A stretch of DNA of 64,000 bases from Clostridium sp. Marseille-P299 (GTDB lineage Bacteria; Bacillota; Clostridia; Lachnospirales; Lachnospiraceae). The stretch is from NCBI RefSeq assembly GCF_900078195.1, contig NZ_FJVE01000006.1, positions 808,501 through 872,500 of the forward strand, given 5' to 3'. Positions 28,729 to 38,579 of this stretch are shown here, piece after piece. The translations under genes and the position numbers were made by a program. Position 1 is the first letter of the stretch, and the number at the start of each line of letters is the position of its first letter. The notes below the pieces were generated by a model that did not search any database, was not told the origin of the DNA, and was given only the letters and a program-made list of their open reading frames with translations.

Positions 28729-28773
28729 AAAAGCCCTATTCTTAATATTGAAAGATATTATAATAGAGCTTTT
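28729..28773 (+). terminator. gpmA terminator
   Basis: AAAAGCCCTATT pairs with AATAGAGCTTTT (one mismatch) with further pairing in the loop. It lies between gpmA and mgtC. Confidence 0.6.
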
Positions 28774-28802
28774 ATTATACTAGATATTAAAGGGGGATAT
28801 TT

Positions 28803-29519
28803 ATGAATTTAGATTTAGATCTATCACATATATGTATTCGTTTGTTAATTGCAACGATTTTAGGCGGTATTATAGGCTGGGAGCGTGAGTTTAAAAGCCG
28901 TCCTGCTGGCCTTAGAACACATATTTTAGTTTGTGTCGGTGCCACAATTATAGCAATAATTCAACAGGAAATCATGTTCGATTCTCTTAAATTAGGAATG
29001 GAATATCCTGAATTGTCAGGTATTATTCGTTCCGATCCAGCTCGTCTTATTTGTCAGGTTGTTAGTGGAATTGGTTTCTTAGGTGCTGGTACTATTGTTT
29101 TCACTAAAAACTCCATCCACGGCCTTACAACCGCTGCCTCACTTTGGTCTACCGCTGCCTTAGGCCTTGCAACTGGTATGGGATATTACCACGTAGCCTT
29201 GGTTGGAATTGTAATTATTTTCTTTGCTCTAACTATGGTAAAGAAGATTCAAAGTTTACCAGCCTCCATGATGCCAACAATGAGACGTATCGAAATTGTT
29301 TATTGCAACAGGGAAACAAAAGAATTTATTCAAAAATATTTTGAAGAACATCATATTCGAGTGCGCAACTCTAATTTTAGTGTCCAAGTGGAACAAGACG
29401 TAAGAACCTATACTGATGACTATACAATAGAACTACCAAAAGGTATGACTTATGTTGATGTTGCTGAAGGACTTGCAGAGCAAAAAACCATCACCCATAT
29501 TCATCTTTTAAATATATAG
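28803..29519 (+). CDS. MgtC/SapB family membrane protein
   Basis: Inner-membrane protein of 238 residues. The N-terminal MgtC domain has several transmembrane helices (about 8-27, 38-57, 68-84, 100-145) with the conserved LRTHILVCVGATIIAI and GIGFLGAGTIV, GLTTAASLW and ALGLATGMGYY blocks. The last 80 residues form a soluble ACT-like domain (RRIEIVYCNRETKEFIQKYF). In pathogens MgtC limits F-type ATPase activity and supports growth at low Mg2+; the role in free-living clostridia is not settled. It converges on mgtA, the Mg2+ P-type ATPase, which supports a Mg2+ link. An AGGGGGA lies before the ATG. I saw no riboswitch in front of it. Confidence 0.9.
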   Translation: MNLDLDLSHICIRLLIATILGGIIGWEREFKSRPAGLRTHILVCVGATIIAIIQQEIMFDSLKLGMEYPELSGIIRSDPARLICQVVSGIGFLGAGTIVFTKNSIHGLTTAASLWSTAALGLATGMGYYHVALVGIVIIFFALTMVKKIQSLPASMMPTMRRIEIVYCNRETKEFIQKYFEEHHIRVRNSNFSVQVEQDVRTYTDDYTIELPKGMTYVDVAEGLAEQKTITHIHLLNI

Positions 29520-29590
29520 TCATACATAATGATTTTATGTACGAACAAATAGCCTTGCAAAAACAGACGTTGCATAAAAAGCTAGTGTAT

Positions 29591-29645
29591 AAAAGGCTGT
29601 TGCAATATAGAGTTTTATAATCTCTATTTCGCAACAGCCTCTTTT
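29591..29645. terminator. bidirectional terminator between mgtC and mgtA
   Basis: A long stem (AAAGGCTGTTGC.ATAGAG with CTCTAT..GCAACAGCCT) with A/T runs on both sides. It can end both convergent genes. Confidence 0.8.
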
Positions 29646-29661
29646 ATTTTATATGATTCTA

Positions 29662-32394
29662 TTATAATAACTCACCATACTTTTTAACATAAATATTCTT
29701 TACGATTGTAACTAATATCATATAAGCAACAACTGTCATTGCTAACCATATAAAGAATTCACCTGGTACTGGGTATAGTCCAATATTTGCTCCAAACGCT
29801 GTAAATGGTATAACTGTAAGTATTGCTATTCCTAAACAAGTAAGTGTTGTAAGTTGGAAGGAAGCGTTACTTTTAAGAAATGGAATTTTTTTCGTACGTA
29901 TCATATGAATTACTAAGGTCTGTGTCCACATAGATTCAATAAACCACATGGATTGAGCCATCATAATATAGATACTTCTAACCTCTGCCTCACCAACTGG
30001 AATCTGATGAAATAATCTACCATTTGCCCCTGGTACAAATTTAGGACAAATTATAAAATAACTTATTGCATACGTTGTTATATCAAAGATTGAGCTTGTT
30101 GGACCAATCCATAACATAAATTTACTAATGCTAGAAGCATCCCAGTTCCTTGGTTTTTTTATAAACTCTTCATCTACATTATCCCAAGGTATCGCCGTAC
30201 ATGATACATCATAGATTAGGTTGAGTAATATTAAGTGAATTGGTGCCATTGGCACATAAGGAATAAATGCTGCTGCAAATAATACTGAAAACATATTTCC
30301 AAAGTTGGAGCTAGCGGTCATTTTAATATATTTAATCATATTTGCGTAAGTTTTTCTACCTTCAATGATTCCTTCTTCAAGTACCATTAAATCCTTCTCA
30401 AGAAGAATTACATCCGCAGATTCTTTCGCTATATCAACCGCTGTATCTACAGAGATTCCAACGTCCGCTGCTTTCATTGCTGCTGCATCATTAATTCCAT
30501 CACCCATAAATCCTACTGTATGGCCATTTTCACGTAAAATAGTTACGATATCCGCTTTTTGTGAAGGAGATAATTTAGCAAATACAGTTGTTTCCTCAAC
30601 CGCCTTCTTTAATTGCTTTGCTGACATTTTCTCAATATCTGAGCCCAATAATAAATTATCAACACGTAGTCCAACCATCTTACAGATACTTCTGGTAACT
30701 CTTTCATTATCTCCTGTTAGAATTTTAACTCCAACACCATACTCATTTAGAGCTTTGATTGCCTTGGCAGTCGTTTCTTTTGGTGGATCAAGTAAAGCTA
30801 GATAACCAATTAAGACCATATCGGATTCATCCGCAACAGAAAACGCACCTACAGGGGATGGATTCGTTTTTTGAGCCACTGCAATCACACGTAAGCCATC
30901 ATCATTTAATTTATTAACCGTGTCTAATACTTTTTCCTTCATTTCCATAGTTAATGGTACTACAGAATTTCTTAGTTCTACAAAAGAACAGCATTGAAGC
31001 ATTTCCTCAACCGCACCTTTTGTAACCATCTGAGTCTTTCCGTTCTTATCTGCTACTACAACGCTCATTCTCCTGCGATTAAAATCAAATGGTATTTCAT
31101 CTACTTTTTCATAACTATTTTTTAGTTCTCTAAGAACTTTATCTTCAATACCTTCTTCATCTGTTTTTTCAATTACCGCTTTATCAATTAAGTTTTTTAA
31201 ACCAGTTTGAAAATAACTATTTAAATAGGCATGGCGAAGTACTCTTTTATCTTCATTTCCTTCAATGTCTAGATGGTATTCAAGTACTACCTTATCTTGA
31301 GTAATTGTTCCTGTCTTATCAGTACAAAGAATATCCATTGCTCCAAAGTTTTGGATTGAATTTAAGTTCTTGATTACAGTCTTCTTCTTTGACATTGAAA
31401 CAGCACCTTTGGCAAGACATGTCGTAACTATCATTGGTAACATTTCAGGTGTTAAACCTACTGCAATTGATATTGCAAAGGTAAACGCTGAAATCCAGTT
31501 TCCTTTTGTATATCCTGTAAGAAAGAATACTACTGGAACCATAACTAGCATAAAACGAATGAGTACCCAAGAAATAGAATTTACTCCTTTTTGAAAGCTA
31601 GTTTCAACAGGCTCTCCTCCAATATCTCTTGCCATAGAACCAAATAAAGTATCATCGCCAGTTGCAATAACTACACCTGTTGCAGAGCCACTAATTACAT
31701 TACTTCCCATAAACGCAAGGCAATTATAACTAGTTAGCGCTTCTTCTTTTGTAGCTCTACTTGATACTTTTTCTACTTGCTCACTTTCGCCAGTCAATGC
31801 TGCTTGACTAATAAATAAATCTTTTGCTTTTATGATTCTAAGATCAGCCGGTACCATATCCCCTGCTGCTAAATGGACAATGTCCCCAACAACAACCTCA
31901 TCAAGTAATATTTCAGTGGTACCTGTATCTTTTCGCTCTACTGTGCATGTAGTGTTAATTAGCTTTAACAAAGCTTCTGCCGCATTGCCAGATCGCGTTT
32001 CTTGTATAAACTTTAGAAAACCACTTACTAAAACCATTCCTGTAATAATAATAACAGTCGTTGGATTTTTTTCACCTGGCTTTGCTAAAATAACATCAAG
32101 AATTAATGAAACAACTGCAAGAAATAATAATATTCCTGTAAAGGGATTGATAAAGGCTTCAAAAAGACGCTTTGGAAGAGATACCTTTTGTTGTTTCGTA
32201 ACCTCATTGCTTCCATATTGTTCTCTTCTTTCTTCAATCTCTTCCCTGGATAGTCCTCTTTCACTGGTTGCTAATTGCGCCATCACTTGTTCTGGATTGA
32301 TTTTTGTACTACCAATTAATCTTTTTTTAACTTCTTCACCTCGTGCTATTTGCTCTGCCACATTTTTTGTTGATTTATAAATTTTTTTTGCCAT
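29662..32394 (-). CDS. mgtA: P-type Mg2+-importing ATPase
   Basis: ATP-driven Mg2+ uptake across the cytoplasmic membrane (P3B ATPase), 910 residues. Seen in order: cation ATPase N-terminus (about 45-110, [20 protein letters not shown]), actuator motif LTGES near 200, membrane helices with the metal region [12 protein letters not shown] near 320, phosphorylation site CTDKTGTIT near 355, hinge [19 protein letters not shown] near 640, and C-terminal helices including [12 protein letters not shown]. The [10 protein letters not shown] and NLIYD motifs favour Mg2+ over Ca2+ transport. A GGAGG precedes the ATG. Expression is under the M-box riboswitch about 360 bases upstream, so it should be made only at low Mg2+. 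Confidence 0.96.
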   Translation of the reverse strand: MAKKIYKSTKNVAEQIARGEEVKKRLIGSTKINPEQVMAQLATSERGLSREEIEERREQYGSNEVTKQQKVSLPKRLFEAFINPFTGILLFLAVVSLILDVILAKPGEKNPTTVIIITGMVLVSGFLKFIQETRSGNAAEALLKLINTTCTVERKDTGTTEILLDEVVVGDIVHLAAGDMVPADLRIIKAKDLFISQAALTGESEQVEKVSSRATKEEALTSYNCLAFMGSNVISGSATGVVIATGDDTLFGSMARDIGGEPVETSFQKGVNSISWVLIRFMLVMVPVVFFLTGYTKGNWISAFTFAISIAVGLTPEMLPMIVTTCLAKGAVSMSKKKTVIKNLNSIQNFGAMDILCTDKTGTITQDKVVLEYHLDIEGNEDKRVLRHAYLNSYFQTGLKNLIDKAVIEKTDEEGIEDKVLRELKNSYEKVDEIPFDFNRRRMSVVVADKNGKTQMVTKGAVEEMLQCCSFVELRNSVVPLTMEMKEKVLDTVNKLNDDGLRVIAVAQKTNPSPVGAFSVADESDMVLIGYLALLDPPKETTAKAIKALNEYGVGVKILTGDNERVTRSICKMVGLRVDNLLLGSDIEKMSAKQLKKAVEETTVFAKLSPSQKADIVTILRENGHTVGFMGDGINDAAAMKAADVGISVDTAVDIAKESADVILLEKDLMVLEEGIIEGRKTYANMIKYIKMTASSNFGNMFSVLFAAAFIPYVPMAPIHLILLNLIYDVSCTAIPWDNVDEEFIKKPRNWDASSISKFMLWIGPTSSIFDITTYAISYFIICPKFVPGANGRLFHQIPVGEAEVRSIYIMMAQSMWFIESMWTQTLVIHMIRTKKIPFLKSNASFQLTTLTCLGIAILTVIPFTAFGANIGLYPVPGEFFIWLAMTVVAYMILVTIVKNIYVKKYGELL

Positions 32395-32483
32395 TGTTCT
32401 AGTCCTCCGTTCTTTTTAATTCGATCATGGACATAGAACCTGGCGGACATAGTATAAAGGATATTAACAAATGCTTATACTAC

Positions 32484-32648
32484 TTACCTATATACTTTCA
32501 TATTAAATTGGGTTCGGAAAATGGACAGACTGGTAGTATCAATCACATTTTCCCTGCCTATTCGGTCTGTAATATCTAATTTTTCCGTAATAGAACTTAA
32601 TTTATATTGCCCTCCAGGTTCTATACTACTACTACTGCCTTCTTCCAC
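32484..32648 (-). CDS. small ORF between M-box and mgtA (uncertain)
   Basis: A possible 54-residue protein starting at a GTG with a good SD (AGAGG, eight bases upstream). The sequence is polar (VEEGSSSSIEPGGQYKLSSI at the start) and has no membrane segment, so it does not resemble MgtS, MgtR or MgtL. It lies after the riboswitch terminator and 89 bases before mgtA, so it would be translated only when mgtA is transcribed. It could be a regulator of MgtA or chance coding. Confidence 0.35.
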   Translation of the reverse strand: MEEGSSSSIEPGGQYKLSSITEKLDITDRIGRENVIDTTSLSIFRTQFNMKVYR

Positions 32649-32761
32649 TTTCCTCACCTCTTTCTTTTCTATCATTATTGTGTTTAATCTTATAATCTAC
32701 TTAAATAAATGCGAATCTTATCGTTATTTAAGCAGTACCAATACTTATTTTAAAAACAAAA

Positions 32762-32814
32762 AACTCCCTACCATTATTTTACAGCTAGGAGCTTGAAAAC
32801 AATGGCAGAGAGTT
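32762..32814 (-). terminator. M-box expression-platform terminator
   Basis: Minus strand AACTCTCTGCCATT pairs with AATGGTAGGGAGTT (14 bp with one G-U and one mismatch), followed by TTTTTTGTTTTT. It stands after the aptamer and before mgtA, the expected OFF structure at high Mg2+. Confidence 0.85.
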
Positions 32815-32904
32815 AAAACAGTCATCAAAATAACTGTAGATAAATTCTCTACATAATATCGCATCGTTCAAGCTTTAGCTTCGTGGGGCTCGACAAATTT
32901 TGTC

Positions 32905-33065
32905 TTGTAATTGCATTAGGTTACGCCTTGGTTTCGACATATCCTGTTAACCATCGCATAGTGTCTCCACTATTGTGCGGTAGCAATCCTAGTTAAATAA
33001 CAACTTGATTCACAAATTTCTTAATTCGGAATCATATCCCCACGGTAGCCTCACCTACCGTAAAT
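32905..33065 (-). promoter_or_regulatory. M-box (ykoK leader) Mg2+ riboswitch controlling mgtA
   Basis: The minus strand carries the M-box hallmarks: a 5' hairpin GGTAGGTGAGGCTACC (33044-33059), then GCTACCGCAC, a short AGTGGAGACACT hairpin, GGTTAACAGGATATGTCGA and CCAAGG, ending near CCTAATGCAA. Order and spacing fit the class. The aptamer lies just after a strong promoter (33094-33122) and is followed by an intrinsic terminator (32762-32814). In this class Mg2+ binding compacts the RNA and favours termination, so mgtA is on at low Mg2+. Confidence 0.92.
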
Positions 33066-33093
33066 TATTGAGTTTTGAATTAAACACATACTT

Positions 33094-33122
33094 ATTATAC
33101 TCTTAAAATAGAAATAAAGCAA
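33094..33122 (-). promoter_or_regulatory. promoter of the M-box/mgtA transcript
   Basis: Minus strand -35 TTGCTT (33117-33122), 17-bp spacer, -10 TATAAT (33094-33099), about 30 bases before the aptamer. Confidence 0.7.
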
Positions 33123-33161
33123 ATTTTTTATAACTCCACCAAAACATCCTGCTAAAAATTA

Positions 33162-33308
33162 TTACTTATATACGAATTCAAATGGTTTTAAACAAACATC
33201 TTCTGAACATTTCAGGGTATATGTTCCTTTTTTAAGATCTTTAGCTAAACTGAGCTCAATAATATTAGAATCATATTTCGTTATCAATAACCCATAATTA
33301 TTATTCAT
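33162..33308 (-). CDS. hypothetical 48-residue ORF (uncertain)
   Basis: A complete ATG-started frame, 21 bases after the stop of the subtilisin-like gene. It begins MNNNYGLLITKYDSNIIELS and continues with alternating hydrophobic residues and a CSEDVC pair, which looks like a small beta-rich protein or the surviving end of a longer one. No good SD is visible; it could be read by coupling to the upstream gene. Function unknown. Confidence 0.35.
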   Translation of the reverse strand: MNNNYGLLITKYDSNIIELSLAKDLKKGTYTLKCSEDVCLKPFEFVYK

Positions 33309-33329
33309 ATTATTTACGTCATTCAATTA

Positions 33330-35081
33330 TCATCTTGGAATGCTATTATACACACAAAGTGCTCCATACCCAACTTGTTGATTTGGCCATGATGTAAACC
33401 CTGGTAACTTCCTAGCTCCTTTAATCAAATATGCTTTCATTTTTTCACCATACAAATATGGGTCGTTTCCATTAATAATTCCCCATTGCATTAACATAGC
33501 AGCTGCCCCGGTTACAAACGGAGTCGCCATAGAGGTGCCAGTTCGACTTGCATATCCTCCTCCTGGTGCAGCAGAAATAATATCCACCCCAGGAGCAACT
33601 AAATCTGGTTTTGGCGTCGGGAATCCTCTGGTGTATCCTCTTCCAGAAAAGAAAGCCACACTATCATTATTCGAATTGTATGCACCAACTGATATTACAT
33701 TTCTTGCAGAGGATGGTATGGTTAAGGTTGACTCAGCTACAGGCCGTAAAAATCCTGTTTGTGGACCTATGACAGAAGAAGTAGGCAACCAAAAATCATA
33801 ATTACCTACAATAATGTTTCTAGGTGTTAGCTCAAACTTCCATATTCCAGTTTCTATAAACAACCCTTGTGGTAGAAACACAATAAAAATTTCTTGATCT
33901 TGATCAATCGGTTGTGGTACTCCGTAATAAAGTAATATTTGAGTATCATCAACAACAAATTGTTGCTTTCCTAGTATACTTGGTATAGGTCCTACTCGGT
34001 TCCCACTGGGTGGAATAATAGTAATATCAAAAACATCGAAATAATTCTTCCAAATCTGAACACTGATTGACGATTCTGCATCCCCAATTGCTAATTCTAT
34101 AATTTGAGATTGATTATTTTGTAATACACCAGAAGTGTGAGTTCTACCAGCTCCCTCATTTCCAGTTCCAACAACAATACTTATCTTCCATATGTTTGAT
34201 ACATCATTTAAATATTTTTCTACGATTGAATTTCCCGTATGAGATCCATAATTATTTCCGAAACTTACATTAATTGATAAAGGAATTCTTAACTCAATTG
34301 CTTTTCTAATTACAAAATCAACTGCAGTCATTAGCTGTGTCGTGGATGGAAAGGACTCCCCTATTGATCTTCCTAGCTTAACTACGATTAGTCTACTATT
34401 TGGTGCTACTCCTGTATATCTACCATCCGAAGCTGCTCCGTTTCCCGCCGCTATACCTGCTACATGAGTACCATGTCCGGATAAATCAGTACTTGGTACA
34501 ATTTCTAATTGTCTTGCTTTGTTTGGATTTTGTAATGCTTCATTAATACGTTCCTCTGTATATAAAGTACCAGCAACAAAACCTGGTGGTGGACCTAAGC
34601 CCTCCTCGGTACTATTTATGGTTTGATCCCAAAGATACAGTATTCTTGTCTTCCCATCCCGAAATCGAAAATCTGGATGTGAATAATCGATTCCCGAATC
34701 AATGATAGCAATTAAGATACCATTTCCAGTCAAATCATACCTTGGTGTCTGAAGTTGTGGGATACAAGAGGCTTCAATTGCCTCCAAAACTTCAAAAAAT
34801 ATTCCTTTTGGTTTTTCAATATATTCAATTTCTTCAAAACTAGCTAATTCATCTACTTTACTATCTGCTATTACGATTACCGCATATCCATTAAGAAGCT
34901 CAACATACGTAAAACCTAGTTGATCGGCTACCCTACTTAAGTCTCCATTAAATTTAACAATCAGCTCCCATTCATTTGTTGCTTCATTAAATCCTACCCC
35001 CAAGTCTAAGGTACGTTCTCGCTGCACTTCAGGTGTTTCCAACGACAAATTCAACTCATTACCAACCTTACCACTATTCAT
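33330..35081 (-). CDS. Csp-like subtilisin family (S8) serine protease
   Basis: Serine peptidase of 583 residues with all three catalytic residues: Asp in IAIIDSGIDYSHPDF (about 130), His in LSGHGTHVAGIAAG (about 202) and Ser in RTGTSMATPFVTGAAAM (about 520). A large beta-rich insert (about 310-480) between His and Ser marks the Csp/bile-acid-type clostridial group, some members of which process spore cortex hydrolases at germination. There is no signal peptide, so it acts in the cytoplasm or spore. Residues about 30-100 look like the prodomain (WELIVKFNGDL). I prefer the ATG at 35081 (MNSGKVGNELNLSLETPE) because family members begin this way. A TTG at 35162 with a GGAG is an alternative that adds 27 residues. 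Confidence 0.9.
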   Translation of the reverse strand: MNSGKVGNELNLSLETPEVQRERTLDLGVGFNEATNEWELIVKFNGDLSRVADQLGFTYVELLNGYAVIVIADSKVDELASFEEIEYIEKPKGIFFEVLEAIEASCIPQLQTPRYDLTGNGILIAIIDSGIDYSHPDFRFRDGKTRILYLWDQTINSTEEGLGPPPGFVAGTLYTEERINEALQNPNKARQLEIVPSTDLSGHGTHVAGIAAGNGAASDGRYTGVAPNSRLIVVKLGRSIGESFPSTTQLMTAVDFVIRKAIELRIPLSINVSFGNNYGSHTGNSIVEKYLNDVSNIWKISIVVGTGNEGAGRTHTSGVLQNNQSQIIELAIGDAESSISVQIWKNYFDVFDITIIPPSGNRVGPIPSILGKQQFVVDDTQILLYYGVPQPIDQDQEIFIVFLPQGLFIETGIWKFELTPRNIIVGNYDFWLPTSSVIGPQTGFLRPVAESTLTIPSSARNVISVGAYNSNNDSVAFFSGRGYTRGFPTPKPDLVAPGVDIISAAPGGGYASRTGTSMATPFVTGAAAMLMQWGIINGNDPYLYGEKMKAYLIKGARKLPGFTSWPNQQVGYGALCVYNSIPR

Positions 35082-35173
35082 AGACGTTATCCTAATACAA
35101 AATCTTAGTTCAGTATATTCCCTAAGTCTAGAATTTATCATCATATGCAAATAACTATTCAAAGATTACTCCA

Positions 35174-36499
35174 CTACTTAATAACATCGTTCTTAGTAAG
35201 GCATACAACTGCTTTTTCAACTCTATGATCTTTCACTTCAATTACTTTTATAGTTAAGCCATTTACTTCAATCTCAAATTGACTTCCATCGTCTGGAATT
35301 GTTCCTAAAGTTCCAAATATAAATCCTCCAAACGTATCATATTCATCGGTAGGAAGCGAGACGTTTAATTGCTCCTCAACTTCTTCTAATGGAGTATTTC
35401 CAAGGATATTCCAGGTTTGTGAGTCAATATTCTCAATTTTTAGTTCTCTCTCAATCATATCCTCATCATCTATTTCACCAACAAGTTGTTGGACCAAATC
35501 ATTCATAGTTACGATTCCACTCATTCCCCCATACTCATCTAGCACAACAGCAAAATAATTACGACTCTTTTTCATAGCTCGAAACAAAACATCTGCTTTG
35601 ATTGTTTCTGGTACAAAATACGCTGGTCTAACAGCAGCCTCCATAATGCTATCGTAAGTTTTTTCATTCAACCTAAAATAATCTTTCGCATTTAATACTC
35701 CAACAATATCATCTACACTTTCATTACACACTGGATATAAAGAATGCCTACTTTGGTGTATTGTATTTTCCCATTGCTCAATACTTTCATCCGTCCATAA
35801 TAAGGATACTTCTGTACGATGAGTACAAATTTCACCAACGGTTAAATCATCAAACTCAAATATATTTTGAATCATTTCTTTTTCTACATAATCAATCGTA
35901 CCTTTTTCACTACCTGCGTCTACCATCATACGAATCTCTTCCTCAGTTACTTCTTCATCTTCCTCATTTGGATCAATTCCTAGTAATCGTAATAAGGTAT
36001 TGGTAGAAGCGGTTAAAAACCATACAATGGGTGCAAACAATTTTGAAATAAACGTAATTAATGCCGACATAGCAAGCGCCAGAGTCTCAGCTTTTTTCAT
36101 TGCAATACGCTTTGGTACAAGTTCTCCAAATACTAGGGTAAAATAAGATAATATTAATGTTATAAATACAACAGAAATAGAATTTAGAGTAGAAACAGGA
36201 ATCTTCACTCCACTTTCGACTAAAAAATTTACTAAGCGATCTGAAAAATTGTCCGCAGCAAAGGCACTCCCTAAAAATCCTGATAAGGTTATGGCTACCT
36301 GAATTGTAGCTAAAAATCGTGCTGGTTGCCTTGTCAAAGTTGCTAAACGTATTGCTCTTTTATCGCCTTGGGAAGCTAATTTAGATAATTTATTATCATT
36401 CATTGAAATAATTGCTATTTCCGCACATGCAAATATCGCATTTAAGAGAATTAATATAACTTGTAATATTATTTTCCATAGAATTGAATCATCTTCCAA
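35174..36499 (-). CDS. CNNM (DUF21)/CBS/CorC-HlyC membrane protein
   Basis: Member of the hemolysin-C/CorC-like family, often linked to Mg2+/Co2+ export or tolerance. The 441 residues are a DUF21 membrane domain with four helices (about 1-190), a CBS pair (about 210-335, EICTHRTEVSLLW, YGGMSGIVTMNDLVQQLVGE) and a C-terminal CorC/HlyC domain (about 350-435, YDTFGGFIFGTLGTIPDDG). I choose the TTG at 36499 because AGGAGG lies seven bases before it. The ATG at 36520 lies upstream of that SD, with only an AAAGGA in front. The protease gene follows closely, so the two form an operon. Transport activity is not visible from sequence. Confidence 0.88.
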   Translation of the reverse strand: MEDDSILWKIILQVILILLNAIFACAEIAIISMNDNKLSKLASQGDKRAIRLATLTRQPARFLATIQVAITLSGFLGSAFAADNFSDRLVNFLVESGVKIPVSTLNSISVVFITLILSYFTLVFGELVPKRIAMKKAETLALAMSALITFISKLFAPIVWFLTASTNTLLRLLGIDPNEEDEEVTEEEIRMMVDAGSEKGTIDYVEKEMIQNIFEFDDLTVGEICTHRTEVSLLWTDESIEQWENTIHQSRHSLYPVCNESVDDIVGVLNAKDYFRLNEKTYDSIMEAAVRPAYFVPETIKADVLFRAMKKSRNYFAVVLDEYGGMSGIVTMNDLVQQLVGEIDDEDMIERELKIENIDSQTWNILGNTPLEEVEEQLNVSLPTDEYDTFGGFIFGTLGTIPDDGSQFEIEVNGLTIKVIEVKDHRVEKAVVCLTKNDVIK

Positions 36500-36749
36500 A
36501 ATAAAACCTCCTAAAGTCATCGATATCCTTTATATAAAGTACTTTTTAAAGTCTAGTATTTAATTAGTTCATGTTTCTTTTATTAATATAAGTATGTCTT
36601 TTATATCATTTTATACTCAATGAAATAACAATTTTAAAGTGCTACTTCTAACACTTTAATCTTCCCAAATTATGATAACCTAGCATATTATTTACACTTT
36701 TAATGATTTTCATCAATTAAAAATATATTCATGAATATAAAAATACATA

Positions 36750-36778
36750 TTGCAAAATAATAGGAAACAAGATATAAT
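36750..36778 (+). promoter_or_regulatory. serS promoter
   Basis: -35 TTGCAA (36750-36755), 17-bp spacer and -10 TATAAT (36773-36778), directly before the T-box leader. The stretch 36521-36749 is AT-rich with nothing else recognised. Confidence 0.75.
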
Positions 36779-36784
36779 ATGTGA

Positions 36785-37028
36785 AAATATAGTAATATCA
36801 GCGTTGATAAAAGCTACGATTTATAAATTACTTCAGAGAGCCGATGTTTGGTGTGAATCGGTGTAAGGATAAATCTTTCCACTTTTGGAGCTGTTGGTGA
36901 TGAGCCAAAGGTTAGTAACCTCTATCTTACTTAATCGAGTGGCTGGTTTTTAAGAAACTAGCAATTTGGGTGGCAACACGGATTCCTTTCGTCCCATAGT
37001 TATATTTGGGGTGGAGGGCTTTTTTTAT
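36785..37028 (+). promoter_or_regulatory. T-box riboswitch upstream of serS
   Basis: tRNA-sensing leader. AGAGAG followed by the CCGAT/ATCGG arm marks the base of stem I (36835-36861), and GGGTGGCAACACGG (36968-36981) is the T-box antiterminator sequence that pairs with the tRNA acceptor end. A terminator ending in GGAGGGC and seven U follows (to 37027). A TCC serine triplet at 36878-36880 lies where the specifier could be, but I cannot fold the RNA to prove it. Uncharged serine tRNA would favour read-through into serS. Confidence 0.9.
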
Positions 37029-37156
37029 TTTATAAACATTTACACGTGAGCAACCATTAATGAGATTATAAGATAACAGATAGTTATAACGATTGTAGCT
37101 AGAATGTTGCCATAATTTCTTTACAACATGATATTAATTAAAATTGGAGGAGAACA

Positions 37157-38434
37157 ATGTTAGATATCAAATTTTTAAGAGAAAACCCTGAAATCGTAAA
37201 GCAAAATATCAGAAACAAATTTCAAGATCACAAACTGGAATTAGTAGATCAAGTAATCGCACTAGACCTTGAAGCAAGAAATGCAAAACAAGAGGCTGAT
37301 ACTTTAAGAGCTAATAGAAATGCAATTTCAAAGCAAATCGGTGGATTAATGGCAAAAGGCCAAAAAGAAGAAGCGGAAGAATTAAAGAGACAGGTAACAA
37401 AAAATTCCGAACGTTTACAAGAACTTGAAACAATTGAATCTGAATTAGATGAAAAAATCAAACAAATCATGATGGTTATTCCAAACATCATTGACCCTAG
37501 TGTACCTATTGGTAAAGATGACAGCGAAAACGTTGAAATCAAACGCTATGGTGAACCAGTGGTTCCTGATTTTGAAATTCCATACCATGCTGAAATTATG
37601 GAAAGATTCAATGGACTTGATTTAGAAAGTGCTCGTAAAGTTGCTGGTAACGGATTTTATTATTTAATGGGAGACATCGCAAGATTGCACTCCGCTGTAA
37701 TTTCTTATGCAAGAGATTTCATGATTGATCGTGGATTTACTTATTGTATTCCTCCATTTATGATTCGTAGCGACGTTGTTACTGGCGTTATGAGTTTCGC
37801 AGAAATGGATGCAATGATGTACAAAATCGAGGGTGAAGATTTATACTTAATTGGTACAAGTGAGCATTCTATGATTGGTAAATTCATCGATACCATTTTA
37901 CCAGAGACATCTCTTCCTCAAACTTTAACTAGCTATTCTCCTTGCTTTAGAAAAGAAAAAGGTGCACACGGAATTGAAGAACGTGGTGTTTACCGTATCC
38001 ACCAATTTGAAAAGCAAGAAATGATTGTTGTATGTAATCCAAAAGATAGCATGATGTGGTTTGATAAGTTATGGCAAAATACTGTAGATTTATTCCGTTC
38101 TCTTGATATTCCAGTAAGAACTTTAGAGTGTTGTTCTGGTGATCTTGCAGACTTAAAAGTAAAATCCATCGACGTAGAAGCTTGGTCTCCAAGACAACAA
38201 AAGTATTTCGAAGTTGGTAGCTGCTCTAACTTAGGCGATGCTCAGGCTCGTCGTTTAAAGATTCGTGTTGTTGGTGAAGATGGTAAATACTTTGCTCATA
38301 CATTAAACAATACAGTAGTTGCACCTCCTAGAATGTTAATTGCATTCTTAGAAAATAACTTAAATGCAGATGGTTCTGTTAATATTCCAGTAGCATTACA
38401 ACCATATATGGGCGGTAAAACTGTAATTAAATAA
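37157..38434 (+). CDS. serS: seryl-tRNA synthetase
   Basis: Class II aminoacyl-tRNA synthetase that charges tRNA-Ser (and starts selenocysteine charging where present). The 425 residues have an N-terminal coiled-coil arm (about 25-105, long Lys/Glu-rich helices) that grips the tRNA long arm, then the catalytic core with motif 2 SPCFRKEKGAHGIEERGVYRI (first residues shown near 263-283) and motif 3 around NNTVVAPPRMLIAFLENN (about 380-397). The ATG follows TTGGAGGAG. The gene is alone behind its T-box and ends at a strong hairpin. Confidence 0.97.
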   Translation: MLDIKFLRENPEIVKQNIRNKFQDHKLELVDQVIALDLEARNAKQEADTLRANRNAISKQIGGLMAKGQKEEAEELKRQVTKNSERLQELETIESELDEKIKQIMMVIPNIIDPSVPIGKDDSENVEIKRYGEPVVPDFEIPYHAEIMERFNGLDLESARKVAGNGFYYLMGDIARLHSAVISYARDFMIDRGFTYCIPPFMIRSDVVTGVMSFAEMDAMMYKIEGEDLYLIGTSEHSMIGKFIDTILPETSLPQTLTSYSPCFRKEKGAHGIEERGVYRIHQFEKQEMIVVCNPKDSMMWFDKLWQNTVDLFRSLDIPVRTLECCSGDLADLKVKSIDVEAWSPRQQKYFEVGSCSNLGDAQARRLKIRVVGEDGKYFAHTLNNTVVAPPRMLIAFLENNLNADGSVNIPVALQPYMGGKTVIK

Positions 38435-38446
38435 TAAAAATTGGGG

Positions 38447-38496
38447 CTGATGTAAAATAACTTATTTAATGAATAAGTATTGTTATTTTGCATCAG
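38447..38496 (+). terminator. serS terminator
   Basis: A long stem CTGATGTAAAATAAC / GTTATTTTGCATCAG with extra pairing in the loop (CTTATT/AATAAG), then TTCTTTTATT. Confidence 0.85.
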
Positions 38497-38579
38497 TTCT
38501 TTTATTACTATTTATTTTAGTTATGAGTTTTCAGTTCTCTAATAATTAATCTTTGTTACAGAAAGGTATCTTTATATTA

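Noticed and set aside
31832..32380. 182-codon plus-strand frame opposite mgtA
   Set aside because: Shadow of the MgtA N-terminal domain; composition follows the antisense.
32521..32796. 91-codon plus-strand frame opposite the mgtA leader
   Set aside because: It overlaps the riboswitch terminator antisense and has no SD or promoter.
36521..36749. Possible small gene before serS
   Set aside because: No open frame with an SD; only AT-rich sequence and the serS promoter.
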